A stretch of DNA of 64,000 nucleotides, from the NCBI RefSeq assembly GCF_905404315.1, contig NC_066266.1:7501-71500 (forward strand), in the 5' to 3' direction. The translations under genes were made by a program, and so were the position numbers. Shown piece after piece: positions 32,398 to 43,656 of the stretch (positions are counted from its first letter, which is position 1; the number at the start of each line of letters is the position of its first letter). Under the pieces are notes generated by a model that saw nothing but the letters and a program-made list of their open reading frames with translations, had not been told where the DNA came from and searched no databases. The DNA comes from Leptidea sinapis. Its lineage: Eukaryota; Arthropoda; Insecta; Lepidoptera; Pieridae.

Positions 32398-35300
32398 ATG
32401 ATACAGGTAAACCTGCAGCGGAAGCGATTGGCAACCGATGAGCTGATGGCAGAAGCTGTCAGCCAGAAGGTAAGCCTGGCACTGCTGCAGGAACCCTATA
32501 CAGGTAGTCAAGGTGCCTTGAAGCGATACCCAGGGGTTCGCGTCTATCAAATGGACCAGGGGATAACTAGGATCAACCCCGCAAAGGCCGCAATAGCGGT
32601 CTTTGATAAAGACCTCCAGGTAAGGTGTGACCCGAGCCTCCAGTCGGAGAACATAGTGGCAATCACCATAGAGTTCTCCGACTGGACACTTGGAATAGTG
32701 TCCGCTTACCTGGAAGGGGACAAACCCCTAGATCCATACCTGGAACGTCTGTCCAGCGTCCGATCCAAGCTGGGAACCTTGAGTGTTGTGATCGGAGGTG
32801 ACTTCAACGCGTGGAGCCCATGGTGGGGTAGCACGGACGAGGATCACCGGGGGGCTGAATTGGCTGGATACTTTGATGATCATCAGCTGCACATCCTTAA
32901 TACCGGAACCGAACCCACCTTCCAAGTGGTTCGAGGAGGTCGGCTTTGCACAAGCAGAGTCGACATTACGGTGTGCAGCCAAAGTATCCTGCCAAGGATG
33001 GAATCCTGGTGGGTGGACCCCGCTATGGTAAGCTCCAATCACAACGCTCTAAGGATAGGCCTCCGCGCTGGTCGTGCGAAAGCACCTGGCCCAGCACCAA
33101 CCACTCGGATATATAACACGCGAAAGGCAAACTGGGATAAGTTCCGAAAGGAACTTATCCTACAGTTCGAAAGCCGCCAAATCCGAGTGGAAAGAGTGTC
33201 GGCCATAACCGCCCCCGAGGACATCGAAAACGTTGTCCTCGAATACCAGGAGGCGGTCCGACAAGCGTGTGAGGCCGCGATCCCAAAGCTGAACCGAACA
33301 CTGAAGTATGAACCTCCATGGATGACCTCCGAACTTCGGGTCCTGCAGCGAGATGCGGTCACTAAAAAGAGACGCATACGCTGCGCGGCCCTAACAAGGA
33401 GGGAATTCGTCATTCGACAGTACCTAGTGGCTAGGGAGAAATATGAGTCTGCCGCGCAAGCGGCGCAGACCCATAGCTGGAAGGAGTACTGTACCGCGCA
33501 AACAGGCGAAAGCCTGTGGGACGGAATCTACAGAGTCCTCCGTCAAAGCTCGAAAAAGCAAGAAGACAAACTTCTTGTGAGAGACGGAGTGACTCTTGAT
33601 CCCAAGCAAAGTGCAGAACTCCTTGCAGCTACGTTCTTCCCGGACGACAGGCTGGAGGATGACACTCCCGTACATTCTGCAATAAGGAGGGGAGCGGACC
33701 GTCCGCTGTGCGAGTTAGCCTGTGCAGCGGATGATCCGCCCTTCACCATTGCGGAACTCAGGGAGGCGGTTCATGAATTCAGTGCTCGCAAAGCTCCTGG
33801 ATCGGATGCGTTTACGGCAGACATCAGTGCTAAAAGCATTGAGGCAGATGAACGGCTCTTCCTAGAGATAGCCAACAGGTGCCTCGCTGTGGGATACTTC
33901 CCGAAGCCCTGGAAGCGTGCGGCAGTCGTGACACTTCCCAAACCGGGAAAATCAGACTACCATCATCCAAAGTCTTACCGTCCGATTGGACTTTTGTCAG
34001 TCCACGGTAAGACTTTGGAAAAGATGATGGTACGCCGGATAAAGTGGCACGTACTGCCGACGATTAACCCGGGCCAATTCGGTTTTATGCCACAGCGGAG
34101 CACTGAAGATGCCCTCTTTGCCTTGATCGAGCACATCAGAGCTGAGGTCAGGGCAAAGAGGGTAGTATTGATGGTATCTCTAGACATAGAAGGGGCTTTC
34201 GACAGCGCCTGGTGGCCAACTATTAAACATCAGCTGGCCGCCAGGAAATGCCCCCGAAATCTGTACTCCACCGTGTGCAGTTACCTCAATGACCGCGAGG
34301 TCATTATTCGTTATGCGGGCGCCGAGTACGTGAGGCCCACAACCAAGGGGTGCGTTCAGGGATCGATTGGGGGGCCCATATTCTGGAATCTCCTGATTGA
34401 TCCGTTGCTGGGCGCCCTCGAGGAAGAGGGCCTACGCGTGCAAGCCTTCGCCGACGACGTAGTGCTCGTCTTCTCGGGCTCCTCTCCGGAGACTATCGCG
34501 CGGACCGCTAACTCCGTCCTCCGGCGGGTCTACGACTGGAGCTTGGACAACAAGCTGCGATTTGCTCCACACAAGACCAACGCCATGGTGATTACCAAGA
34601 AACTGAAAATAACACCTATTCAGATCACCATGGGCGGCGAAAGTATAAAGATGGTCACAGAAACCAAAATCCTGGGTCTTATTATTGACCACAGGTTGTC
34701 TTTTAAGCCGCACGTCGCCGACGTTTGCCGAAAGGCAACGGCCATTTATGGCCAATTGTCAAGGGCGGCCAAGACAACCTGGGGTCTGAACCCAGAGGTG
34801 GTGAGGACCATCTACATCGCCGCTGTGGAGCCAATCGTACTCTACGCTTCAAGCGTCTGGGTCCCAGCCGTAGATCAAGTCGGAGTGCGGAAGTTGCTGG
34901 ACGCAGTTCAGCGAGGGTTCGCGCGGAAGATCAGCTGGACCTACAAAACTGCCAGTTTGAGTGCGGCACTGATCCTGTCAGGTATCTTGCCACTCGACCT
35001 GAGAATCCGAGAGGCAGCAGAATTGTACCGATATAAAAAGGGGTGAGGACATTGATGGTATGGCAGACAGGAAGGCTGAACAGCGAGTTAGCTTCCTGGA
35101 TGCTCCCCATCCAGCCCTCGCTCCTGAGGTAGAGTTCTGTTGTCTCGAGGAAACACAGGCCGAAACCGACGCGGTAGAGGTGCAGGATGACTCAGGAGAG
35201 GGAGAGGGTTACCTGCAATATATTACCTGAATATCATACAGGTGGCGAGGCATGGAAGTCAGAGCAAGAAAACTCAAGTTAGAGGATTATTGCCCTGTCT

Positions 35301-36064
35301 TCCAAGCCGAAATGTGCGCAATTTCGAAGGCTATCGAGGACATCTTGAAGATGCCCGACATGAGGGTCGAGATTCTTAGCGACTCCAGGTCGTCGCTGGA
35401 GCTGCTAAGGGATCGATCTTCATTTAACCCGATAGCCTTTGAAATTAAAAACCTTATCCGGCGGGCTCGAAATATGGGTAAAACCATTCGGTTCCGCTGG
35501 GTTCGGGCACATGTAGGTATCGAGGGGAATGAGAGGGCTGATCACTTGGCGAAGGACGCGGCGCTCCACTCGAAATTGAGGGCTGCATACGATGGAGTGC
35601 CGATTTCAACTCTCCGCCGCAAAATTAGAGCCAGGACCGTCGGCGTCTGGCAGGAACGCTATACCGCGGGTCAAACTGCAAGTGTTACAAAAGCGTTTCT
35701 GCCAGACGTCGTGGCGTCTTACAAGTTGGTCAGGGAGGAACCTTTCTCCGCCTTGATGGCCCAAATCATCTCGGGCCATGGCGGCTTCTCGGCGTATCTC
35801 CACCGGTTCGGCCTGAAGGATAGCCCAGTGTGCATATGCGACGGTCGAACAGACGAAAGCGCATTGCACCTGGTGCTCGACTGCCCCAGGTTTGGCCGGT
35901 GGAGATGCGACCTTGAGATAGAATGTGGCATGGCCGTTGTGGAGACCAACCTGCCAACCTTTATCGCAAAGCCGTTGAGAAGGCATTTTGAAAAATACTG
36001 CCACAGAATTTTAGCCGATGTATTGCCGCGGAACGGCAGCAATATTAAAGTTAAACTTAAATAA
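32398..36064 (+). pseudogene. TRAS-A copy 3 ORF2: full RT, broken in RNase H
   Basis: Start at the ATG at 32398. The frame is open for about 880 codons to 35046, covering endonuclease and complete RT: QRSTEDALFALIEHI, SLDIEGAFDSAWW, GCVQGSIGGP, FADD. The endonuclease motif SSDHN reads SSNHN (codon 33037-33039), which should abolish nicking. An extra A in the run at 35035-35039 shifts the frame before RNase H. About 51 nt carrying YTDGSK are replaced by about 16 nt at 35217-35232. The rest of RNase H (SDS, NERADHLAKDAA) and the Cys-His motif run on to the stop at 36062-36064. Confidence 0.85.
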
Positions 36065-36513
36065 ATTTGTATTAATTGTAATTAAATAGTTAGGTGAAAC
36101 AATAGTTAATATGGTAGTTTATAAATGTTTAGTTAATATATAAATAGTAGTAGTAAATGTATATAAAGGTTCCCTATTTAAATTATAGGGCCCTTATACA
36201 ACCCATAGAATTTAAGTAAAGCGCCTAATTGTAAGTAGAAAATTTTTGTAATAGCAATAGATTTAACCAATTAATATTAAAATAAATAAATATAGAAGTA
36301 GAATAGTGTAATCTTTTGTAAGTATGTAAGCCACTTAATTAAAATGTTAGTCATAAGAATAAACCCAAAAATGTTATGTTTTGATTTAATAAATAAAACT
36401 CCACACCTACAACCCCTACCGCTCAATGGTAGGGAGAAAGTAGTCATAGTAGCTCCTCGGCCCTGGGACGAAAGTTGCCAGGGGGGTAGGCCACTAGTTT
36501 AAAAAAAAAAAAA
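36065..36513 (+). other. TRAS-A copy 3 3' UTR and poly(A)
   Basis: Diverged from copies 1 and 2 in primary sequence, yet it keeps the same three hairpins: 36168-36193 (TCCCTAT / ATAGGG), 36414-36434 (CCCTACC / GGTAGGG) and 36461-36483 (CCCTGG-GAC, GAAA loop, GTT-G-CCAGGG). Poly(A) at 36501-36513, then cttacctaacct. Confidence 0.7.
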
Positions 36514-36602
36514 CTTACCTAACCTAACCTAACCTAACCTAACCTAACCTGACCTAACCTAACCTAACCTAACCTAACCTAACCTAACCTAACCTAACCT
36601 AA
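36514..36602 (+). repeat. Telomeric repeat tract, about 17 units
   Basis: CCTAA-strand repeats with one GACCT variant and an initial CTTACCT at the poly(A) junction. On the right it is joined directly to the broken end of a Bel/Pao fragment (cctaa/tgttggc). Confidence 0.95.
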
Positions 36603-38276
36603 TGTTGGCATGTTACTTACGTTATTGCGGAATGTCAACCATTCTATCTTTAACATTTCAGGAATCTGATCGTCCCAATCAATACCGGCTGCCCACAATT
36701 TCTGCAGAAAAACTTTGGCTTTGATAACTATAGGAGCTAACCAACCTGATGGGTCATATAGCTTAGCGATATCTTGTAAAATAATTCGTTTCGTTGGAGC
36801 TTCGTAGTTTCTATCTTTTAAATCAAAATTTAATTCAAATTTATCGGATTCATCATTCCAATCTATGCCCAAGATTTTTCGTTTATCTTGTGTTAAGTTT
36901 TCTATTTCTGGACAGTTCGATGCCCATTTATGAAGTTCAAAACCTCCTTTGTTTAAGAGTTTTGTCAAACTATGTTTTAATGTGATAGCTTCATCAATTG
37001 TAGGAGTTCCTGTAAGCAAATCATCTACGTAGAAATCTGATGATAGAGCGCTGATAACTTCTTCTGAGAAATTTTCCTTTTCATCTTCGGCTAGTTGCTT
37101 CAATGTCTTGATTGCCAAATATGGTGCACATGAAGTTCCATAAGTGACTGTGGTTAGTCTATAGTGTTGGATTGCATCATCTGAGCTCCATCTCCATACA
37201 ATCCGTTGATAGTCCCTTTCACTCTCTTCTATTTTAATTCTTCTATACATTTGGCGAATGTCTCCAACGAGAACTATAACATGTCGTCTCCATCTTAACG
37301 TTATGTCCCTTAGATCACTTTGAAGTGTTGGTCCAATTAACAAATTGTCATTTAACGATTTTCCATTATTAGTCTTGGCAGAGGCATCGAAGACGACACG
37401 AAGCTTGGTGGTGAGATGTTGATCGTTAATTACTGCGTGATGAGGTAAGTAACAGACGCTATTTGTATTTTTAATTGAAACAGGCTCCTTGTGGCCTTGG
37501 TCTAGATAATCTTGCATGAATGCTGTGTATCTATGTCGTAAATCTAGAAGAGTTTTAAATTTACGCTCCAGTGATGCCAGTCGTTTTAAAGCATTGGTTT
37601 CAGATTCACCCAAGTCAGGAGGATTGACAATAAATGGTAAGCGTACTACATATCTTCCTTCTTTTGTTCTACTATGTGTTTTTTTATAATATTGTTCACA
37701 TTTCTTCTCATCGTTAGACATTACTTTTTGTCTAGATATAGGTTCTTCTAATTCCCAGAATTTACGAAGTGCTATATCTATTTCTATTTTTGCATGATGG
37801 CTAGATACTATTGTTTGTTGGTTATCAAGTTTATTGTTGCTTCCAGAGATCAACCAACCCAATGAAGTTTCTTGTGCCACAAGTGATCTTTCTTCATCTC
37901 TCTGAACCAATACACCCTGTTGAAGTATATCTGCGAATACTTCTGCGCCTAGGAGAAGATTTATGCGACCAGGCTGTGTGAATGTATAGTCCGCTAATTG
38001 TAAGCTATTAAGTTGTTGCCAATCGACATTATTTACACGCTGAGGTATGTATGACGTCAAGTTTCTCAATACATAAGCGTTGACTTTTATTTTTGTTTTT
38101 GGGTCGTGTGTTGACATTATTTCAAACTCTACAAGTGCTTTGGTGAATGTGTTCTTTGAGCTAACGTCTACTATGTTTCCTTGAATAGGAGCTTTCTTAA
38201 GACCCAATTCTTGGCACGCTCCTTCGGTAATCAATGATGCTTGTGATCCTTGATCGACAAGTGCGCGAAGGGTATA
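36603..38276 (-). mobile_element. Bel/Pao fragment, minus copy (protease-RT)
   Basis: Inverted, near-identical copy of plus-strand positions 46703-48376. It has no LTR at either edge: one edge is the telomeric tract, the other is the LOA-type element. It lacks two defects of the plus copy, namely the extra C near 46930 and the TAA at 48239. That suggests the two copies separated before those mutations, or that the plus copy decayed later. Confidence 0.85.
36603..38276 (-). pseudogene. Bel/Pao pol fragment: protease and reverse transcriptase
   Basis: One uninterrupted frame of about 558 codons. Its order is aspartic protease (DQGSQASLITE near the N terminus), a linker, and RT with LRVVFDASAK, LVGDIRQMYRRI and the FYVDDLLTG catalytic box, then the beginning of the RT-RNase H connection (LYDPSGWLAPI). 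It is truncated at both ends: gag is missing upstream because of the LOA-type element, and RNase H and integrase are missing because the telomeric junction cuts the gene. Without gag or LTR it cannot move by itself. Confidence 0.85.
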
Positions 38277-38354
38277 TAGGTTAAAGGTTATCACGGGCTA
38301 TTATCCGCAACTCGACGACTACAGCGCGCCTATTTTGCGTGGTGAGGAGGGCGG

Positions 38355-41300
38355 CTAATCCTGCCACCCTAGTTCCTCAAGGTAATGTATCAAACCTCTG
38401 GTGTCACCCATGACCTCGGGGAGAGTCCTCGGTGACCCCAGGTGTTTGGCTCGGTATGAGGCCACACTCCTACACTCCAAAATGACGTGTGCGGCCGTTT
38501 CGTCCGCCTCCGTGCAGGCTCTGCACAGTGGGCTGTCGGTGACACCTATATTGAACAGATGCTTGTTAAAAGGGCCGTGACCCGTTAGTACATGAGTTAT
38601 TTTCCGTAACCTAGGTCGTGGAAGTTTTACTAGCTTGCGAGAGAGCTTGGGGTCTATTTGTGGTAGAGCTTCTTTTGCTTGTCTACACCCACTTACGTTC
38701 ATCCAGTACTTATTATGTAATTCCTTGGTGTGTTGGCGTATTACCTTCGTAGGCCAGCTAGGCGGGAGAGGGATAGTTGGTTCTGGTCCTTTTGCTGTCA
38801 TCGCTGAGCCTCTCCTGGCCAATTCATCAGCGGCATCATTCCCTCGTGAGTTACTGTGTCCCTTTATCCATTGAAGAGTTACTTGGTTGTTATTTTCGCA
38901 TAACTCCCTCAGACATTGGTGACAGTTGTATATTAGCTTAGAGGTGATAGTGTGGCTTTGTAGGGCTTGTAGTACTGATTTGCTATCTGAGAGGATGCGG
39001 ATGGAGTAGTCTTTTACCTTTCGAGTCAAAGTAGCAGTGACTGCTTCTATGATACCCATACATTCTGCTTGGAAGACAGTGTTATGAGCTCCTAGTGATG
39101 CAGCTATTCTTATATTTAGGTCATCCGAGAACACTCCGTATCCCGTGCCCGACCTTGTCTTTGAGCCATCTGTGAAAATCCTAAGGTTTTTTATACTGAG
39201 GTCCTCTTTCAGTTCTTCATGCAGCTGTATTTTTTATCTCTTATCGAATATGTATTCCTTTGGAGATCTATCACTTACTGCCAACAGCAGAGGCTCCTTT
39301 TCAATCACCTCATTTAGAACCTCTGGGTGTGGGGATTGAGTGGTTTTCCAAAGATTTAATGTCTTCAACCTTACTGCGGCGCAGGCCGCCTCTTGTTTTA
39401 TATAGAGGTGTAGTGCCGGAAGATTCAGCATAGCTTCTACAGCCGCGGTAGGTGTAGTTCGCATACATCCTGTGATAGCCATACACGCTAGTCTTTGGAA
39501 TCGTTGCAGTTTATTACAAGTAGTGATCAGCTTGGTGCGTGGCCACCATACAACTGCGCCGTAACATATCATAGGTCGTATCACAGCTGTGTAGAGCCAT
39601 AGTACGATGTTCGGGGCAAGTCCCCATGTCTTTCCCAACATTCTACGGCATTGCCAGAAGGTTACGGTAGCTGTATTTATTTTTGTTTCCAAGTGGGCCG
39701 CCCAGTTTAACTTGCTGTCAAGTATAACTCCTAAGTATTTCACTTCGCTGTTTAGTTGGAGTTCGGTGTTAAACAGTTTTGGCAGTTTATAGTTACCCAG
39801 GACTCTTTTGTTTGTGAACAATACCAATTCTGTTTTATGTGGGTTGACTGATAGGTCGTTATCTATGCACCATCTTTCCACGATTTTCAATGCTGCATTT
39901 GTTACTTCACATATAGTATTGGCAAACTTTCCGCTTATTAATATAGTTAGGTCGTCTGCGTAGCCTACCGTAAAGTAGTGATTTTCGTTTAGAGTGGTAA
40001 TTAGATCATTTACTACCAAGTTCCATAAAAGAGGTGAGATAACTCCTCCTTGGGGGCAGCCTTTAGCTACAAATGCTTTCTGTGTCTCACTTTCATTTAG
40101 TAAAATCGCTCTGTGTTTGAGCATGTTTTCAATCCATGATGACAGAGTTGTACATACTCCATGGCGGTGTAATGCTTCTTTTATTTTTGTAAATTTTGTC
40201 TTATCGAAGGCTCCTTCAATGTCCACGAAAGTTCCTAGACAAAAGGTTTTTTCCGAAAGTGCGCCCTCTATAACGTTCACTACAGCGTGGAGTGCAGATT
40301 CGGTGCTTTTACCCTGACTGTATGCGTGTTGGTTGGGGTGTAGGGGTATGTTCTTAAGGTAATTCTCCCTCAGTTCTCTTTCACACAACCTTTCTAGGGT
40401 CTTTAGGGTAAAAGAGGTAAGGCTTATGGGTCTGTAAGATTTAGCGTTTGAATAGTCACTTTTACCTGGTTTAGGTATGAAGATCACTTTAACTTCCCTC
40501 CATATCCTAGGGATGTATCTATGCGCTAGACACGCCCTGAAAATGTTGATCAGCCGGTTGTGGAGACCTTCTCCTCCCCATTGCAACAAGGCGGGAAAGA
40601 TCCCATCAGGTCCTGCTGACTTAAAGGGGTGAAAGGAATTTATAGCCCACTTTATTTTATCGGTTGTCACCAACTTGTGTGCTTGTTGCCAGTCAGCTTC
40701 CTCAGCGGTTATGTTTTCATTTACCCACTCGATATGCTGCATTATTTTGCATCCTGGAAAGTGAGTTTCCGTCAGGACTCGCTCTGTTTCCTCTGGTGAG
40801 TTGGTAAATGTACCGTCAGGTTTCAGCAGGGATCCGAGGATTTGCCTGGGTTGGTTAGAGTTTAATTTCCTTGCCCTGTTGGCCTGGTTATGGCATTGGA
40901 TGCTGCTGCATCATGAAATTTACGCCAGCCTTCTGATCTTCTGTATCTGATGCGTTTCTTGTATTCAGACTTACACTCTTTGTAGATGTCGCAGTCGTAT
41001 TGATCGCCTGTGTTCATTGCGCGTTTCAGATGTCTCCTCACTTTTTTCCTGAGCCTTTCTAATTCAGGTCCCCACCAGGTCTGGGGTCTTGGTCTGTCTG
41101 ATTGAGGGCTGGTGAGGGGACATGTAGCATGATAACTGGCAGTCATGAATTCGTATATTTTTTCTATTTGGTTTTCGATGTTGTCTACTCCGATTATCCT
41201 GGCTGGGAGTGTTTCGTCCTTTAGACGCGATTCCATCAGCGACTTGTACTGAGTAAGATTCGTTCTGCGGGGTTTCCTCTTGGGAGGCGGTGTAGTGATG

Positions 41301-41992
41301 TTTACCTCCATGTTAAAAAGTATCCATTTGTGGTCTGAGCAGGATGCTTCTTTCGACACATGCCAATTGGATATATAATCAGACACTCCCTCTGTTGCTA
41401 AGGTGATGTCTATAATTGTTTTGCTCCTTCTATTTACAAAGGTGGGTTCTGAACCTACATTCAAGATATTAAGGTTAGTAGAAAAAAGGTATTCAGTGAG
41501 TTGCTTACCCCTTTTGTTGGTTGTTTGCATGCCCCAGAGCGGGTGATGTGCATTGCAGTCTGCAGCCACAATAAGCTCGCTCTTGGTTGTCTCGCATTAG
41601 TTCACCAGTTTGACAAGTTCTTCCGGCGGTGGGTCTTCCCCGTCCGGCATATAGACGGAGGCGACCACTATCGCTCTCTGGTGAGTTGGAAGGATGTGTC
41701 TGTCCAGTATTTTTATTGCGCATAAGTCTCTGTAACAAAAATCTGTTAGGGGTTGCACATGTAGATTATTAGAAATGTAGATACAGGCTCTAGGGTGTTC
41801 TGGTCCTGAGTAATGTATAAGCTTACCTCCGATATTGGAGAGATGGCATATCCGGCCCCGCCTAACCCACGGCTCCTGGATTAGGGCGAGAGCTGTAGGG
41901 TTAACCTCCAACCATTTCCGAAGTTGGGCCGTTGCGGTTTCGCTATGGTGGAGGTTTATTTGGATGGTGCTGCACTTAGAAGGGGATGCCAT
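38355..41992 (-). pseudogene. LOA-type ORF2: endonuclease-RT-RNase H, three lesions
   Basis: Start at the ATG at 41992-41990, overlapping the end of ORF1 by 17 nt in another frame. Endonuclease motifs: LIQEPW, AADCNAHHPLWG, CSDHKW. A TAA at 41597-41599 lies in frame between the first two of these, a frameshift lies near 40890, and a TAA at 39234-39236 precedes RNase H. RT (about 40742-39300) is intact in motifs with YADDL. RNase H shows FTDGSK, the QAECMGI glutamate, SDSK and GNDAADELARR. A Cys-His motif (CRAC...H....C) lies near the end. Stop at 38355-38357. Confidence 0.8.
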
Positions 41993-43436
41993 CTTTGGAT
42001 AGCACACCCTCCTCGCCATCCCCGATGCAGAGCTCTTCAATGCCCTTGGTGCAGTCGGCATCGCCTTTGGTGCCCGTCGCCAGAAGCTCTTCGAGCTCCT
42101 TTAGGCTGTCGAGCACTTCCTCCGAGGGAGAGCTAGTGGCGCAGTTGCCGTCTGCTGGGTCAATTGCTTGAGCGTCCATGGGTTCCGGCAGTGCATCACT
42201 GTCGTCTATATTATTCCCAGTTGTTGTCGATGCCTCACCGTTTGTATCCTTAGAGGGGGGGGTCTCGGTGTATTTACCTCCTGGCCCCTGGAACTTCAGA
42301 TATACTGAGCCCAGCATGAATGATAGCCGGCGCTCATGCTCCAAGATTTTGGGGATTTGGTCCTCCGGGATGCTTACCACGATGAAGCTGTGGTCGTTGT
42401 GGTGATAAAGGGCGTGTAACAACCAGCTGTCTACTTTGGCCCAAGAGTTCTGGAACCGTAGCATCCCGCCGATTGCTTTGGTGTCCTTCCATTCACCTGG
42501 TAGTAGAATGCCACACCTGACGCGGTTGGGAATTTCCCAGATGTTTTTTACTGCCAGGGTGTCACCGTTAGGGAGTTGGATTTCCGGGACAGCTATTTTC
42601 AGCCACTCCAATGTTTTAAGATTAGAGCACCACAGTTTTAGGATGCCCCCATCATAGACGGGTTTGCCCAGAAACGCAGGCCCTTCTCTGTCTTCATTCA
42701 TAGCGGCCATCATGGCTGTCATGAGCTTATCTTCAAGCTTGCTTTGTATAAGCTGTGCCATATTCGCGTCAATATGCCCTGTAGTGGTAGATGTTATGGC
42801 CACAACAGGGTCGGTTTTCGCAGCGTTGGCGTATGTTGTCGGTTTGGGCCGATTTAGCAATTTGGCCCTCTTGTGGTCATCCCTCGGAGAGTTGGTGTCG
42901 TCCAAGCGAGTGCGTTTGGTGGATGTCGAGGGTTGGGCTACTCCGCCTGCTTTGTTGGAAGGAGGCCTTCAGTTGTCTGGGGCCTTCCTAGGATCATACC
43001 GGGCTTGCCTGACCGGCATATCCGAACCTCGTGAGGTGCTGGGTTGCGGTTCGGGTTCAGAGGAGGGCATTGAGGCGCTAGCTTTCTGAGCGTTGGCCTT
43101 GCGAAGGCGAGCTGCTATGCGCCTTTGCCTCCTGTTGGGTCGATGGCGATCTGTGTTGTCATGTGCCGAGTGACTTTCCCCTATTCGGGGTTTGTTTTGG
43201 TTTCGGCCCTTGTAAGATACGAGGGTCCAACCTGCCTCCAGTCTGCTGACTGATTGGGCAGACACTGCTGATGCGGTGTCTGTGCCCATAGACGGTTCCC
43301 TATTAGGCTCCTTGGTCTGTAATTTCTGGGTGCCAGCAGGTGCTGAACACGCTCCAGAGGTTTGTGTGGTCCCGGTGGATTTCTCCGCCGGGGAATTATT
43401 TTGTTTAGGGGTTTTTTTGGATCTTGGGTTGTCCAT
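41976..43436 (-). pseudogene. LOA-type ORF1 (gag-like, DUF4780-like domain), one stop
   Basis: 487 codons from the ATG at 43436 to the TAA at 41978-41976, interrupted once by a TGA at 42971-42969 in the same frame. The N-terminal part is basic and Ser/Pro-rich (RPNRRQRRIAARLRKANAQK). The C-terminal half has a globular domain with LKLWCSNLKTLEWLKIAVP, GILLPGEWKD and LLHALYHHND, which I associate with DUF4780-type proteins of insect LOA elements. There is no CCHC zinc knuckle, unlike the ORF1s of the SART and TRAS elements here. The last 150 residues are acidic. Confidence 0.7.
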
Positions 43437-43656
43437 AGTTTACCGGGTAAGAACTTCGTTCCCCTCGCTCCCCACCCTCCACCGAGCCCGCAACTGGGGA
43501 TGGTTAACTTAACCATCAGGGCTGCAAGGGGAATATAGGTCCAGCTGGTTGGCCTCTTGCGCGACATCGGGAGCTCGAGATGAGCGGCTGATGGATTCGA
43601 TCCTATCCATCAGTTCCTCCACCCATTCTTACCCCGTCAGCATGGCTGAGCACCTC
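43437..43656 (-). other. LOA-type 5' UTR
   Basis: About 220 nt between the LOA ORF1 start and the point where Bel/Pao arm homology resumes (43657). It holds no gene. The sense strand begins near GAGGTGCTCAGCCATGCTG. Confidence 0.5.

Larger units (their letters stand above)
29636..36513 (+). mobile_element. TRAS-A copy 3 (longest copy)
   Basis: The only copy with the full RT domain. Its 5' half is almost identical to copy 2; its 3' end (from about 34920) and 3' UTR are clearly diverged from copies 1 and 2. It ends in 13 A (36501-36513) followed by telomeric repeats. Lesions: the ORF1 TAG and 1-nt insertion shared with copy 2, SDH to SNH in the endonuclease, a 1-nt insertion in an A run near 35035, and loss of the RNase H DGSK segment near 35217-35232. 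Confidence 0.87.
38277..43656 (-). mobile_element. LOA-clade non-LTR retrotransposon
   Basis: A minus-strand element of about 5.4 kb with ORF1, an overlapping ORF2 (endonuclease, RT, RNase H) and short UTRs, placed inside the minus Bel/Pao copy. The RT signature (HPNQHAYSQGKSTESALH, DIEGAFDKTKF, GCPQGGVISPLLW, YADDL) is of LOA/Bilbo type. Bel/Pao sequence corresponding to plus positions 45266-46702 (1,437 bp) is absent at the site, and no target-site duplication or poly(A) is visible. Confidence 0.75.

Noticed and set aside
42664..43089. Plus-strand frame of 141 codons over the LOA-type ORF1
   Set aside because: Antisense shadow of a coding region with a DUF4780-like domain; no domain in the plus reading.
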